NCBI GenBank assembly: GCA_046583095.1
Contig: JAYGDB010000143.1
Location: 1-64,000, forward strand
Length of the DNA: 64,000 bases
Source of the DNA: JAJDAN01 sp046583095
GTDB lineage: Bacteria > Myxococcota_A > UBA9160 > UBA4427
Reading direction: 5' to 3'
Of this stretch, positions 51,264 through 59,984 are shown piece by piece. How positions within the stretch are numbered: position 1 is the stretch's first letter; each line of letters starts with the position of its first letter. Position numbers and translations under genes: made by a program. Below the pieces are notes generated by a model. The model was not told the origin of the DNA and did not search any database. It saw only the letters and a program-made list of their open reading frames with translations.

Positions 51264-51728
51264 ATGACACAGAGTTCCTTCGATGCGAGTCGCTACAAGT
51301 GGCGAGAGGTGACGGGCGGGCCCGAGACCTCCTACAAGGTCCGCCACGACTACACGATCCTCGGCTACGACATCGCTGCCGGCACCCTGGACATGCTGGT
51401 GCGCTGGCAGGGGGACGGCGGCCACTGCCCGATCCACCGACACGCCTCGACCACGACCGTCCTGGTGCTCGAGGGCGAGCAGCATCTCTGGGACATCCAT
51501 CCGGACGGCACGCGCGGCGACTACAAGGTGCGACTCGCCGGGGACTACGCGCTGACCGTGGGCGATGGGCTGCCGCATCTCGAGCGAGGAGGAGAAGACG
51601 GTGGCGTTGCCTTCTTCGGAAATCACTGCACCGACGGCCTCCTCTACGAGATTCTCGACGAAGACATGAAGGTCGTCGCCGACGTGACGATCGAGGGCCT
51701 GGTCGCGGACTGGCAAACGAACACCTGA
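51264..51728 (+). CDS. Cupin-domain protein
   Basis: A 154-residue single cupin: CPIHRHASTTTVLVLEGEQHLWD holds the first metal-binding His pair and acidic residue (residues about 58-80), and VGDGLPHLERGG the second-motif His. Related proteins include acetylacetone- and gentisate-type dioxygenases and sugar-binding cupins. Function not assignable. It lies 77 nt upstream of the monooxygenase gene and may be co-transcribed. Confidence 0.82.
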   Translation: MTQSSFDASRYKWREVTGGPETSYKVRHDYTILGYDIAAGTLDMLVRWQGDGGHCPIHRHASTTTVLVLEGEQHLWDIHPDGTRGDYKVRLAGDYALTVGDGLPHLERGGEDGGVAFFGNHCTDGLLYEILDEDMKVVADVTIEGLVADWQTNT

Positions 51729-51805
51729 CCGCCCTGTCGTGCCCCATGCAGTCCCGAGCCAGATTGCGGGAAGGTCACGACCGTCGGATTCTGGAGGAAC
51801 CGTAG

Positions 51806-53623
51806 ATGGCACTCGATTCAGCCGCGCCGCCGAAGCCTGAGGGCCTGGGGTTCGATCCCGACGCATTACGCGAGAAGTACGCGCAGGAACGGAACAAGCG
51901 ACTCCGCACGGACGGCAACGACCAGTACCTGGAGGTCGCCGGCGACTTCGCCCGATACCTGGATGACCCCGCGACGGAGTCGGGCTCCACGCGGGCACCG
52001 CTGACCGATGACATCGAGGTCGCGGTGGTCGGGGGAGGCTTCAGTGGCCTGCTGGTGGGTGCGCGGCTGCGCGCCGCGGGGATCGAGAGCCTTCGCATGA
52101 TCGAGATGGGCGCTGACTTCGGCGGCACCTGGTACTGGAACCGCTACCCCGGCGCGCAGTGTGACATCGAGTCCTACATCTACCTGCCCTTGCTCGAAGA
52201 GTTGAACTACGTCCCGAAGGAGAAATACGCCTACCGGGCAGAGATCCACGCACACAGCCAGGCCATCGCCAAGCACTACGACCTCTACGAGGGTGCCTGC
52301 TTCGAGACGCAGGTAACGGAGATCCGCTGGAACGAGAAAGCCGCTCGCTGGACGCTCTCCACCAACCGCGGCGACCACATCACGGCCCGCTTCGTCTGCA
52401 TGGCAATGGGGCCGCTGAGCCGTCCCAAGTTGCCCGGCATCCCGGGCATCGAAACCTTCGAGGGGCACGCGTTTCACACCAGCCGGTGGGATTACGACTA
52501 TACGGGCGGCGATTCGCAGGGCAACCTGAGCGGCCTTCGCGACAAGCGGGTCGGCGTGATCGGCACCGGAGCGACCGCGGTGCAGTGCATCCCTCATTTG
52601 GGAGAGGCGGCCGAGCATCTCTACGTCTTTCAGCGCACGCCGTCGTCGATCGACGTGCGCGGCAATCGCCCGACTGACCCGGAGTGGGCCGAGAGCCTGG
52701 AACCCGGCTGGCAGAAGCATCGGATCGACAACTTCAGCATCCTGGTGTCGGGCGGCTTCCAGGACGAGGACCTGGTCAGCGACGGCTGGACGGACATCAT
52801 CCGGAACCTGTCCGGCCTGGCCGACGGCGGCGACCTGGGCGCCTCTCCGGAAGAAATCGCAGCCAAGGTAGAGCTCGCGGACTTCCAGAAGATGGAGCAG
52901 ATCCGGGCTCGCGTGGACTCGCTCGTGAGCGATCCAGAAACCGCCGAAGCCCTGAAGCCCTACTACCGGCAGTTCTGCAAGCGACCCTGCTTCCACGACG
53001 ACTACCTGCCCGCCTTCGGCCGCCCCAACGTGACTCTCGTCGATACCCAGGGAAAGGGCGTGGAGCGAATTAGCGAGCGGGCGATCGTGGTAGACGGCAA
53101 AGAGTACGAGGTGGACTGCCTGATCTACGCCACCGGCTTCGAGGTCGGAACGGACTACGCCCGCCGCGCCGGCTGCGAGATCATCGGGCGGGAGGGCCTG
53201 AGCCTGACTTCGAAATGGGCGAAGCAGGTTTCTACCTTCCAGGGCCTGCTCAGTCGCGGCTTTCCCAACTGCTTCCTGATGGGCGGGATGCAATCCGGGA
53301 TCACTCCGAACTTCACCGAGTTGTACACCGAGCAGAGCCAACACATCGCGTACATCATCGCGCATGCGTTGAACCACGCCGTTCGGACCGTCGAAACCTC
53401 GGAGCAAGCCGAGGCGGATTGGGTGAAGCAGATCTTCGGCTCCGGCGCTCCGACGGGGGGTTTCGGCGTGGACTGCACCCCGGGCTACTACAACAACGAG
53501 GGCAAGCCGGGAGCAGGACCGGGCTGGTTCGGCGGAAATTTTCCCGGCAATGCCCAGCAGTTCTTCAAGGTTCTGAGGGAGTGGCGCGACCAGGGTGATC
53601 TGGAAGGCCTCGAGCTGGCCTAG
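51806..53623 (+). CDS. FAD-dependent Baeyer-Villiger-type monooxygenase
   Basis: A 605-residue flavoprotein. FAD-binding VAVVGGGFSGLLVGARLR (about 72-89) is followed by GGTWYWNRYPGAQCDIESYIY, the fingerprint FEGHAFHTSRWDY (the Phe-x-Gly-x3-His-x3-Trp motif of BVMOs), the NADPH-binding GVIGTGATAVQ, and the ATG motif YATGFEVGT. The 70-residue N-terminal extension and long C-terminus place it with cyclopentadecanone or steroid-type BVMOs, which insert oxygen beside ketones. ATG 51806 has TGGAGGA upstream. Confidence 0.92.
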   Translation: MALDSAAPPKPEGLGFDPDALREKYAQERNKRLRTDGNDQYLEVAGDFARYLDDPATESGSTRAPLTDDIEVAVVGGGFSGLLVGARLRAAGIESLRMIEMGADFGGTWYWNRYPGAQCDIESYIYLPLLEELNYVPKEKYAYRAEIHAHSQAIAKHYDLYEGACFETQVTEIRWNEKAARWTLSTNRGDHITARFVCMAMGPLSRPKLPGIPGIETFEGHAFHTSRWDYDYTGGDSQGNLSGLRDKRVGVIGTGATAVQCIPHLGEAAEHLYVFQRTPSSIDVRGNRPTDPEWAESLEPGWQKHRIDNFSILVSGGFQDEDLVSDGWTDIIRNLSGLADGGDLGASPEEIAAKVELADFQKMEQIRARVDSLVSDPETAEALKPYYRQFCKRPCFHDDYLPAFGRPNVTLVDTQGKGVERISERAIVVDGKEYEVDCLIYATGFEVGTDYARRAGCEIIGREGLSLTSKWAKQVSTFQGLLSRGFPNCFLMGGMQSGITPNFTELYTEQSQHIAYIIAHALNHAVRTVETSEQAEADWVKQIFGSGAPTGGFGVDCTPGYYNNEGKPGAGPGWFGGNFPGNAQQFFKVLREWRDQGDLEGLELA

Positions 53624-53774
53624 GCCGCTCGCCTCTCAGCCGCTGCGCCCGGCTGCCGCCACATCCGATGCCGTTGCCATTTCCGGAGCCTAGCGGGAAA
53701 TCTCTGCCCCACGGCTCGGGCCAGCCCCGGGATCGCTCTGTACACTCCTGCCATTCGACGCACAGGAGTACTGC

Positions 53775-53831
53775 ATGCAGGCCTTCGCCCGTGTTGGAAG
53801 AATCGACGTGCCAAACGACCGCCATGCGTAA
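53775..53831 (+). CDS. 18-residue leader ORF overlapping the plsC start
   Basis: ATG 53775 follows AGGAG at ideal spacing and opens a short frame, MQAFARVGRIDVPNDRHA, whose TAA stop overlaps the plsC ATG (ATGCGTAA). The plsC start itself has no Shine-Dalgarno, so ribosomes may reach it by termination-reinitiation. TACACT (53741-53746) is a plausible -10. The peptide has no known relative; it may only serve coupling. Confidence 0.5.
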   Translation: MQAFARVGRIDVPNDRHA

Positions 53832-54591
53832 ACGATTGATCGACTGGGTCGTCACCATTCCGTTCCTGGCCTGTTTCGGCCTGGTCTTGCTCGCCTTCGA
53901 CTGGCCCCAGCGCGTAGCCCGGCTGTTCGGGCCACGGCCGCAGGAGATCGTCGCGGGCGCACTCCAAGTGGCGCTCGTGTGGGCCTTTCGACTGACCGGC
54001 GCGCGCATCTCGATCGAACGGTCGCCGTTGGTGCTGCCACACGAGTCGTACCTGATCCTCGCCAATCACCAGAGCCTGTTCGACATCCCCATCCTGGGGG
54101 CCGAACTCTTCACGAACTATCCCAAGTACGTCGCCAAACGAGAACTCGCGCGTTGGATTCCGAGCATCTCCTATAACTTGCGACGCGGGGGCAATGCGCT
54201 GATCGAGAGAGGCGACCGCTCACAAGCCACCGAGGCGATTCGCGAACTCGGGGTCACCGCCGCGCGGCGCGGCGTCTCAGCCGTTCTGTATCCCGAAGGC
54301 ACCCGTGCGCGCCAGGGCAATCTCGGGCCCTTCAAGCGCGCCGGCACGTTCGCGCTGCTGGAGGCAGCACCCGACATGCCCGTCGTCCCGGCTGTCATCG
54401 ATGGATCCTGGCGCCTGCTGCGCTTCAACTTGTTTCCCGTCCCGTTCGGGACCGAGATCCGGGTTCGTTTCGGCGACCCGATCGCGCGCAGCCCGGACGA
54501 GGACCGATCGGCCCTGCTGGCGCAGGTGCGCGAGGAAATTTCAGAAACTCTCGACAGCTGGAACGAGCAGAAAACGCTGACCGAGTCGTAG
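53824..54591 (+). CDS. plsC: 1-acyl-sn-glycerol-3-phosphate acyltransferase
   Basis: PlsC adds the second acyl chain in phosphatidic acid synthesis. The 255-residue protein has an N-terminal membrane helix (WVVTIPFLACFGLVLLAF), the catalytic NHQSLFD (His-x4-Asp), then substrate-binding YPEGTRAR near residue 157 and VVPAVIDGS. ATG 53824 fits the homology; an upstream leader ORF overlaps it. Another acyltransferase of the same fold, for instance in lipid A or glycolipid synthesis, is possible. Confidence 0.91.
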   Translation: MRKRLIDWVVTIPFLACFGLVLLAFDWPQRVARLFGPRPQEIVAGALQVALVWAFRLTGARISIERSPLVLPHESYLILANHQSLFDIPILGAELFTNYPKYVAKRELARWIPSISYNLRRGGNALIERGDRSQATEAIRELGVTAARRGVSAVLYPEGTRARQGNLGPFKRAGTFALLEAAPDMPVVPAVIDGSWRLLRFNLFPVPFGTEIRVRFGDPIARSPDEDRSALLAQVREEISETLDSWNEQKTLTES

Positions 54592-54635
54592 ATCGGCAGC
54601 GAGCCCGTGGCGGCGGATCGCGCCCAGGCCCTCTC

Positions 54636-54911
54636 TCAGCCACCCGCCACGGGCGGGAAGACATCGACCTTCTGCTCGGGGCCCACGGGCGTCGACAAGC
54701 CGTCGAGCCAGCGGGCGTTGCGCCCATCGACAAGGATGTTGACCCGACGGGAGAGCGATCCGTCCTCGTCGAAGAGATGTTCGCGCAGATCCGGCCACCG
54801 GTCGGCGAGGTGATCCACCAGGTCCTGAACCACCGCGCCCTCGCAGAGCGACACCTCTACCGATCGCCCTCCGACGATCGGACGCAACGTGGCGTGAAAC
54901 GAAACCCGCAT
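54636..54911 (-). CDS. MoaD/ThiS-like sulfur carrier protein
   Basis: A 91-residue beta-grasp protein ending VDVFPPVAGG, with the C-terminal Gly-Gly that is thiocarboxylated. RRVNILVDGRNARWLDGLST is typical of MoaD-like carriers for molybdopterin synthase. It starts 2 nt after the aldehyde oxidoreductase stop, an arrangement seen where a dedicated carrier helps build the tungsten/molybdenum pterin for that enzyme. No MoaE partner is in the window. Confidence 0.88.
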   Translation of the reverse strand: MRVSFHATLRPIVGGRSVEVSLCEGAVVQDLVDHLADRWPDLREHLFDEDGSLSRRVNILVDGRNARWLDGLSTPVGPEQKVDVFPPVAGG

Positions 54912-54913
54912 GC

Positions 54914-56731
54914 CTAGAGAATCCCGAGTTCCTCGAGTTTCGCGTCGGGAACCACGCCATCGTCCCAGCCCCGGGCCGCGTAGTACTCGTCCAGCATCGG
55001 GGCCAGCTCGGAGACGTGGCCGAGCGAACCGGGCTGGGTCGAGGCCTCTTCGGTGAAGCGCCGCGGAAGCGTGTCCGAGCCCTTTCCGAACCCCGCTCGG
55101 TTGTTGAAGTAGCGCTCGAGGTTGTAGATCCGCTCGCCCGCCAACATCACGTCCTCGGCCCCGAACGAGATCCCCATGGCCACTGCGTACTGCTGTGCGT
55201 ATTCCTCCGCGCCCTCTGCAAAGGCGCTGAACTTACACAGGTCGAGGCTGTCCGAGAAGGCGTGGAGATCCTGGAAGGTCTTCACCAGTTCTCCCTTGCC
55301 CTCCCAGGCGAGCGGGTCGGCGTCGATCGGAACGACGCCCAGTTCGGCGGCAGCCACGTAGCCGCGCAGGTGGCAGGCTCCGCGGTTGCTCGTCGCATAG
55401 CCGAGCCCCATCCCCTTCATGCCTCGCGGGTCGTAGGCGGGAACCGCCTGTCCCTTGACCGCCATCGCGATTTCCGGGTGACCCAGGGCTTCCGCTGCGC
55501 GCGCGGGGCCCTCAGCGAGCAGCTTCCCCGCACCCTGTCGCAGGGCGATTTTTTCGGTGAGTGCCACCATGGCCTCGGCGTCCCCCCAGGCAAGGCCCTC
55601 CCCTTCGGGCACCCAGCCTTGCTCGGTCGCCTCCATCCACACGGAGAGCGCGTTTCCCAGTTCGATCGCATCCATCCCGAGGTCGTTGCACTGGTCGATC
55701 ATCTTCGCCACCGACGCAACGTCGTCATTGTCGCAGTTGGCACCGAGGCTCCAGGCCGGTTCGTACTCGAGACTCTCCATGCGAAGACCCGCCCAGGGAC
55801 CCTGCTTGATCTCGACTTCCTTCTTGCACGCGACCGGACACGCGTGGCAGGTCGGATCGTCGACGAGCAGGTTCTGCTCCACGTACTCACCGCTGATCTT
55901 CTCGGCGCGGTCGCCAAAGGAGGTGAGCTGGCTGTTGCGCGCACCGAGGGCCCCGATCGAATTCGTGATATTCATGATCACGTTGGTGCCGTAGACCGAA
56001 AGCCCGCCCTTCTTCGGACTCGTGATGTTCGCCTCGTCGCGGATGTTATCGAGGACGTGGCGCCTCACGGCCCTCCACGCATCCTTGTCGGGGTCTTCGC
56101 TCTTCTGGAGACCCGCCCGAATGACGATCGCCTTCAAGTTCTTGGCGCCGCCGACGGCACCCGTGCCGCCGCGGCCGAATGCGCGGTCGTCGTCGTTCAG
56201 CCAAGCCGCGAAACGCACGAGATTTTCTCCGGCAGGACCGATGGCATTCACCGCGAGGTTCTTGGCGCCGTAGCGCTGCTTGAAGAAGGCCACTGTTTCG
56301 TGAATCCCCTTGCCCCAGGTCTCGCTCGCGTCACGCAGGGAGATCTCGCCGTCTTCGATGAAGGCGTAGACGGGACGCTCGGAGCGCCCCTCGAAGACGA
56401 GACCGTCGAAGCCCGCCCAGCGCGCCCGCGCCGCCGTCCAACCGCCCTGGTGGCTGTCGGTCACGGTATGGGTGAGAGGAGACTTGGTGACGCAGGCCCA
56501 ACGTCCACTCATGCTCACTTCAGAACCCGTCAGCGGCCCGTTCATGAAACACAGCACGTTATCGCCGGAGAGGGGTTCGACCTCGGGGCCGTTTTCGAGC
56601 ACGTACCGCACACCGAGACCGCGGGCACCAATGTACTTGCGGACCCAATCCTCCGGTGCCGCCCTCATCTCCCACTGGCCCGTGGCCAGATCGATGTGGG
56701 CGATCTTCTCTCCAAAGCTTCGCAGTCGCAT
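54914..56731 (-). CDS. Aldehyde ferredoxin oxidoreductase (W/Mo-bispterin)
   Basis: A 605-residue AOR-family enzyme oxidising aldehydes to acids, or reducing acids, with ferredoxin-level electrons. The N-terminal domain has RGLGVRYV and GRWACVTKSPLT. The 4Fe-4S ligands are the three Cys in CHACPVACKK and a fourth Cys in LDLCKF. Pterin-binding parts include ESLEYEPAWSLGANC and AYDPRGMKGMGLGYATSNRGACHLR. AAGGAGA precedes ATG 56731. Full length for the family. It lies between an amidohydrolase and a MoaD-like gene. Relatives include strict aldehyde oxidoreductases and benzoyl-CoA-type homologues; its role here is unknown. Confidence 0.93.
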   Translation of the reverse strand: MRLRSFGEKIAHIDLATGQWEMRAAPEDWVRKYIGARGLGVRYVLENGPEVEPLSGDNVLCFMNGPLTGSEVSMSGRWACVTKSPLTHTVTDSHQGGWTAARARWAGFDGLVFEGRSERPVYAFIEDGEISLRDASETWGKGIHETVAFFKQRYGAKNLAVNAIGPAGENLVRFAAWLNDDDRAFGRGGTGAVGGAKNLKAIVIRAGLQKSEDPDKDAWRAVRRHVLDNIRDEANITSPKKGGLSVYGTNVIMNITNSIGALGARNSQLTSFGDRAEKISGEYVEQNLLVDDPTCHACPVACKKEVEIKQGPWAGLRMESLEYEPAWSLGANCDNDDVASVAKMIDQCNDLGMDAIELGNALSVWMEATEQGWVPEGEGLAWGDAEAMVALTEKIALRQGAGKLLAEGPARAAEALGHPEIAMAVKGQAVPAYDPRGMKGMGLGYATSNRGACHLRGYVAAAELGVVPIDADPLAWEGKGELVKTFQDLHAFSDSLDLCKFSAFAEGAEEYAQQYAVAMGISFGAEDVMLAGERIYNLERYFNNRAGFGKGSDTLPRRFTEEASTQPGSLGHVSELAPMLDEYYAARGWDDGVVPDAKLEELGIL

Positions 56732-56781
56732 CGAGGGTCTCCTTGGGGTAGGTGCCCTTCGGCCGTTTCCAAGCTTCAGGA

Positions 56782-57951
56782 TCAGGCAGCGCCGACGAGT
56801 TCCTCGACGCTCGGGCAGACACGATCGGCGATCGGCTGGAGCGCATCGATGTCGAAACCGTAGAGCTCGGCCGGGTTGTCGGTCAGGATCGTCCGCACTT
56901 CGTCGATCGGGATGCCGTTGAAGCAGCGGGCGAGCGACTTGCGGGTGCGCGGCCAGGTTCCCTCGAGGTGGGGGTAGTCGGCGCCCCACATCAGATTGCC
57001 GAGACCGATTTCGTGGCGCAACGCCGACTCGTGGGGGGCCATGAACGACGCAGCGATGGTGCACTGCCGCTCGAAGTACTCGCTCGGCTTCAGCTTCACG
57101 AGGTCCTTGATATGGCTGAAGAAGCGGGCCGCGTGAATACCGTCGAGCAGCATCAGCGCGCTCGGCACCCAGTCGCTACGCGTTTCGGTGAAGACCACTT
57201 TCATCCGGGGGAAGCGTTCGAAGACACCGCCCCACATCAGGATCCACAGGTTGCGGTGAGAGAAGTAGGTGGCCTCGGTCGCATACATCAGCATGCTGGT
57301 GACACCGTAATTGCCGTAGTTCGGCGTACCGCCGCCGCCGTGGATGTGCACCGGCATCTCGTGGTCCTGGCACGCTGCCCAGAGTACGTCGTAACAGGTG
57401 TCGTAGTAGGGCGGGAGCCCTTCGCCCGGCACCGTCGGGATGATCACGCCCTTCATGCCGTGCTCGGCGGCCCAGCGGATCTCCTCGACCGTCGCGTCGA
57501 GATCGTGCACGGTCAGCATCGCGAGCGCGGCGCGGCGTCCGGGCAGATCGTTCGCGAAGTCGAGCAGCCAGCGGTCGTACGCGCGATTGCCAACACCTCG
57601 CAACTCGTGCTTCGCGGACTCGCCAAAGCCTCCGAAGGGCACGCCACCGTTCGGGAACAGCACCTCGCCGACGACACCTTCCCCCTCGAGCACCTCCGTG
57701 CGCACCGACGAATTCCACTCGCCGTCGCGTCCGGCGCCGGTCTCCATCGCAAACGCGTCACTGCCTTCCTTGGAGAACAACGAGCGATCTTCCTCTCGAG
57801 CCTTTACAGCCGCCTCTTTCCGTTTCTCGAGTTCGAGAACGAACTCCTCGTACTTCGCGCGATAGGCGGGTTCGACGTAGGGGATGTAGTCCTCGGGTCG
57901 CCCCGTCGCGTGACCGTCGCACGAGATGATTACCGGTCGCTGTGCAGTCAT
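56782..57951 (-). CDS. Amidohydrolase-2 family hydrolase/decarboxylase
   Basis: A 389-residue TIM-barrel metal enzyme. Metal-site segments are IISCDGHATG, MPVHIHGGGG, VVFTETRSDWVPSAL and MWGADYPHLEGTWP. It resembles aromatic decarboxylases and predicted TIM-barrel hydrolases of catabolic clusters in actinobacteria and deltaproteobacteria. It is upstream of the aldehyde oxidoreductase by 50 nt on the same strand, suggesting one pathway that releases or uses an aldehyde or acid. GGAG precedes ATG 57951. Confidence 0.88.
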   Translation of the reverse strand: MTAQRPVIISCDGHATGRPEDYIPYVEPAYRAKYEEFVLELEKRKEAAVKAREEDRSLFSKEGSDAFAMETGAGRDGEWNSSVRTEVLEGEGVVGEVLFPNGGVPFGGFGESAKHELRGVGNRAYDRWLLDFANDLPGRRAALAMLTVHDLDATVEEIRWAAEHGMKGVIIPTVPGEGLPPYYDTCYDVLWAACQDHEMPVHIHGGGGTPNYGNYGVTSMLMYATEATYFSHRNLWILMWGGVFERFPRMKVVFTETRSDWVPSALMLLDGIHAARFFSHIKDLVKLKPSEYFERQCTIAASFMAPHESALRHEIGLGNLMWGADYPHLEGTWPRTRKSLARCFNGIPIDEVRTILTDNPAELYGFDIDALQPIADRVCPSVEELVGAA

Positions 57952-58037
57952 CGCTCTCCGCTCCCTTTGCGCCGGGCTTGCTAGGCGCTCTCAATTGCAG
58001 AGTGTACCCGAACAAGCGCCCTCGTTGATAGCGCGCC

Positions 58038-59108
58038 CTATTTCCGACGCGCCCGCGCCAAGCCGCCGAGCGTGGCGAGAGCGGCTGCGCCCAGGGCGCT
58101 CGACGTCGGTTCGGGGACGGCGGGGACACCCGTAAGCGTGTACGCACCCCCCGCGCCCTCGAAGACACCCCGGACGACCAGGACGTAATTTCCAGCAGCG
58201 GGGGTCAGATCCAGGCTGGTCATCATCGGGGTCGTGAAGTTCGACTCGACCTCGGTGCTGAGCGAATCGTCCACGAGCATCAGCACCGGGTTGAAGCCGT
58301 CCGCGAGAGAACCGGGGGATGACAACGTGAAGCTCAGCGGCGCGCCCGCCGACTCCACCCGATACAGATCGACGAACGCGTCCGGCTCCGTCGTCACGCC
58401 GGTTGTCGGCTGGGGCAGGCCCACTTCGGTATCGAAACAGTCGCTCGCGGCGAGCCGACCGCTGATGGGAGCCCCCGTGCTCGAGGAGAACCGTGGGCAG
58501 ACCGGGTCATGGACAAACGATATGCCGGCGAGGTCATCTGCCTGCGGGACCTCGACGTCGCTCGTAATGGACTCCATGATGGCCGGCGATACCAACGAGT
58601 GGTTGAGCCCCAGCAGGTGCCCGATCTCGTGCACCGCGACCCGCCGGAAGTCGGCCGTCGCGCCCGTAAGGGGCCCGGTGAAGATGTCGAAGTCCTCGTT
58701 CTGATCGAAGACGATGTTTGCGTGGACGACGAGCCCTCCGATTGTGAAGGTCGTGCGCGCAACGGCGATCGTCGTGCTGCCGAAGTCCGTTTCCCCGCAG
58801 ATGTCGGTGCGGAAATCGACTCCGTGGATGCCGTTGTTGGGCCCGCACGGGTCCTCGAAGACACCCTCGTTCACCGTGATATCGACAAGTCCGCCCGAGG
58901 ATGTATTCCACTCTGCCGCGGCCCCGGCGAATGCGGTGTTCCAGGACATGCCCGACATCGAGATCGATCCGGTCGAGGGGTGGACGATGTCGGCCTGCAT
59001 TTCGAATGCGCCATCCACCCAGCGCACTCCAGAGGCTTCGAAGGCCGCGCTCGCCCCCGCCCAGAGTAGAAGAGTGGCGGTTACGAGAACGATTCGGCGT
59101 GAGGGCAT
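58038..59108 (-). CDS. Secreted matrixin-type metalloprotease with PEP-CTERM-like tail
   Basis: A 356-residue exported protein with a signal peptide (LVTATLLLWAGASAAF). The zinc site HEIGHLLGLNH has His160, Glu161, His164 and His170, and the Met-turn Met178 lies in SPAIMES: a metzincin of the matrixin group. Residues about 205-325 form a beta-rich domain, like bacterial pre-peptidase C-terminal domains (YVLVVRGVFEGAGGAYTL). The end is VPEPTSSALGAAALATL then ARARRK, a PEP-CTERM-like sorting signal. ATG 59108 shares a base with the upstream stop (TGATG). Confidence 0.85.
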   Translation of the reverse strand: MPSRRIVLVTATLLLWAGASAAFEASGVRWVDGAFEMQADIVHPSTGSISMSGMSWNTAFAGAAAEWNTSSGGLVDITVNEGVFEDPCGPNNGIHGVDFRTDICGETDFGSTTIAVARTTFTIGGLVVHANIVFDQNEDFDIFTGPLTGATADFRRVAVHEIGHLLGLNHSLVSPAIMESITSDVEVPQADDLAGISFVHDPVCPRFSSSTGAPISGRLAASDCFDTEVGLPQPTTGVTTEPDAFVDLYRVESAGAPLSFTLSSPGSLADGFNPVLMLVDDSLSTEVESNFTTPMMTSLDLTPAAGNYVLVVRGVFEGAGGAYTLTGVPAVPEPTSSALGAAALATLGGLARARRK

Positions 59109-59788
59109 CACTTCCCGACTTCGCCGCCCGGCGACGAGAGCAGCGCCCGGACCAGCGCCGCCTTCACGCTGGCCTTCGTCAGCGCTCCCTCGAGAGACGC
59201 GGCTTCGTCGACCTGCACGCCCTCGGCCGGCCCGGATCCAGTACCGATCGCGTGGCGCTTGGCGCCGAGCCGCTCGGGACGCAGGCCCACGACCGGACGG
59301 CCGCGTGCCGACACCACCCGCTCCCGGCCGTCTGCACCGATCAGGATCCGCAGACGTCCCTGGTCCCAGCCAAACAGCGGGTTCACCTGGAAGCGCTGCA
59401 GGCTCTCGACGAAGTAGATCCCGTGCTCTCCCACCTCGGGAACCCGTAGCCCGGCAACCCGATCGACCAATCCGTTGAGTTGCCCACCCAGGAAGGCGAG
59501 CGACAACGTGCGGCCGACGGGCGGTCCCTTGACGACCTCGACCACTTCGAACTCGACCCAGGTGCGGAACCCGGAAGCGATCTCCTCGGTCGAGTGCCCG
59601 ACGACGCGTCCCTCGAAGATCAACTCGCAGCGCGAGAGCATCTCGGAGAGATGCACCTGCTCGACCGTGGCAGATCCCGCTGGGCTCACGAGCCCGAACA
59701 CCGCGACGAACCCCAGCAGCAAGAACAGGGGCCTACGGAGATCCGATGAGGTCCTGCCTCCGCAGCCGCTGGACGGTCGGTGGGCCAT
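59108..59788 (-). CDS. Secreted protein of unknown function, paired with the matrixin
   Basis: A 226-residue exported protein: signal or anchor LRRPLFLLLGFVAVFGLVSPAGSA near residues 17-40 in a larger basic N-terminus. The mature part begins VEQVHLSEMLSRCELIFEGRVVGHSTE, followed by a beta-rich domain with VEFEVVEVVKGPPVGRTLSLAFLGG. I do not know its family name. The stop overlaps the matrixin start, so the two are translationally coupled and may work together, perhaps as chaperone or inhibitor (guess). ATG 59788 with GGGAGA upstream. Confidence 0.75.
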   Translation of the reverse strand: MAHRPSSGCGGRTSSDLRRPLFLLLGFVAVFGLVSPAGSATVEQVHLSEMLSRCELIFEGRVVGHSTEEIASGFRTWVEFEVVEVVKGPPVGRTLSLAFLGGQLNGLVDRVAGLRVPEVGEHGIYFVESLQRFQVNPLFGWDQGRLRILIGADGRERVVSARGRPVVGLRPERLGAKRHAIGTGSGPAEGVQVDEAASLEGALTKASVKAALVRALLSSPGGEVGK

Positions 59789-59984
59789 TGGCGCGGTCTC
59801 CCGTAGCTCGGATGCTAGCGCGGCCACCGCCGAGACTGGCGATTCTGTCCGAGCGGGTGCTGCAACTCGCGTCCAAAGCGCGTTCGAATCGGGCTTTGGT
59901 AGCCTGACGGCATCCACCTCGGGCGCGAGACCGAGCATCAGAGGCACTGTTGGACTCCCTAGAGCGCTGGCCGGCCAAGGTGAC

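Noticed and set aside
53637..53655. Hairpin CAGCCG/CGGCTG after the BVMO gene as terminator
   Set aside because: Six base pairs and no T-run; common by chance in such GC-rich DNA.
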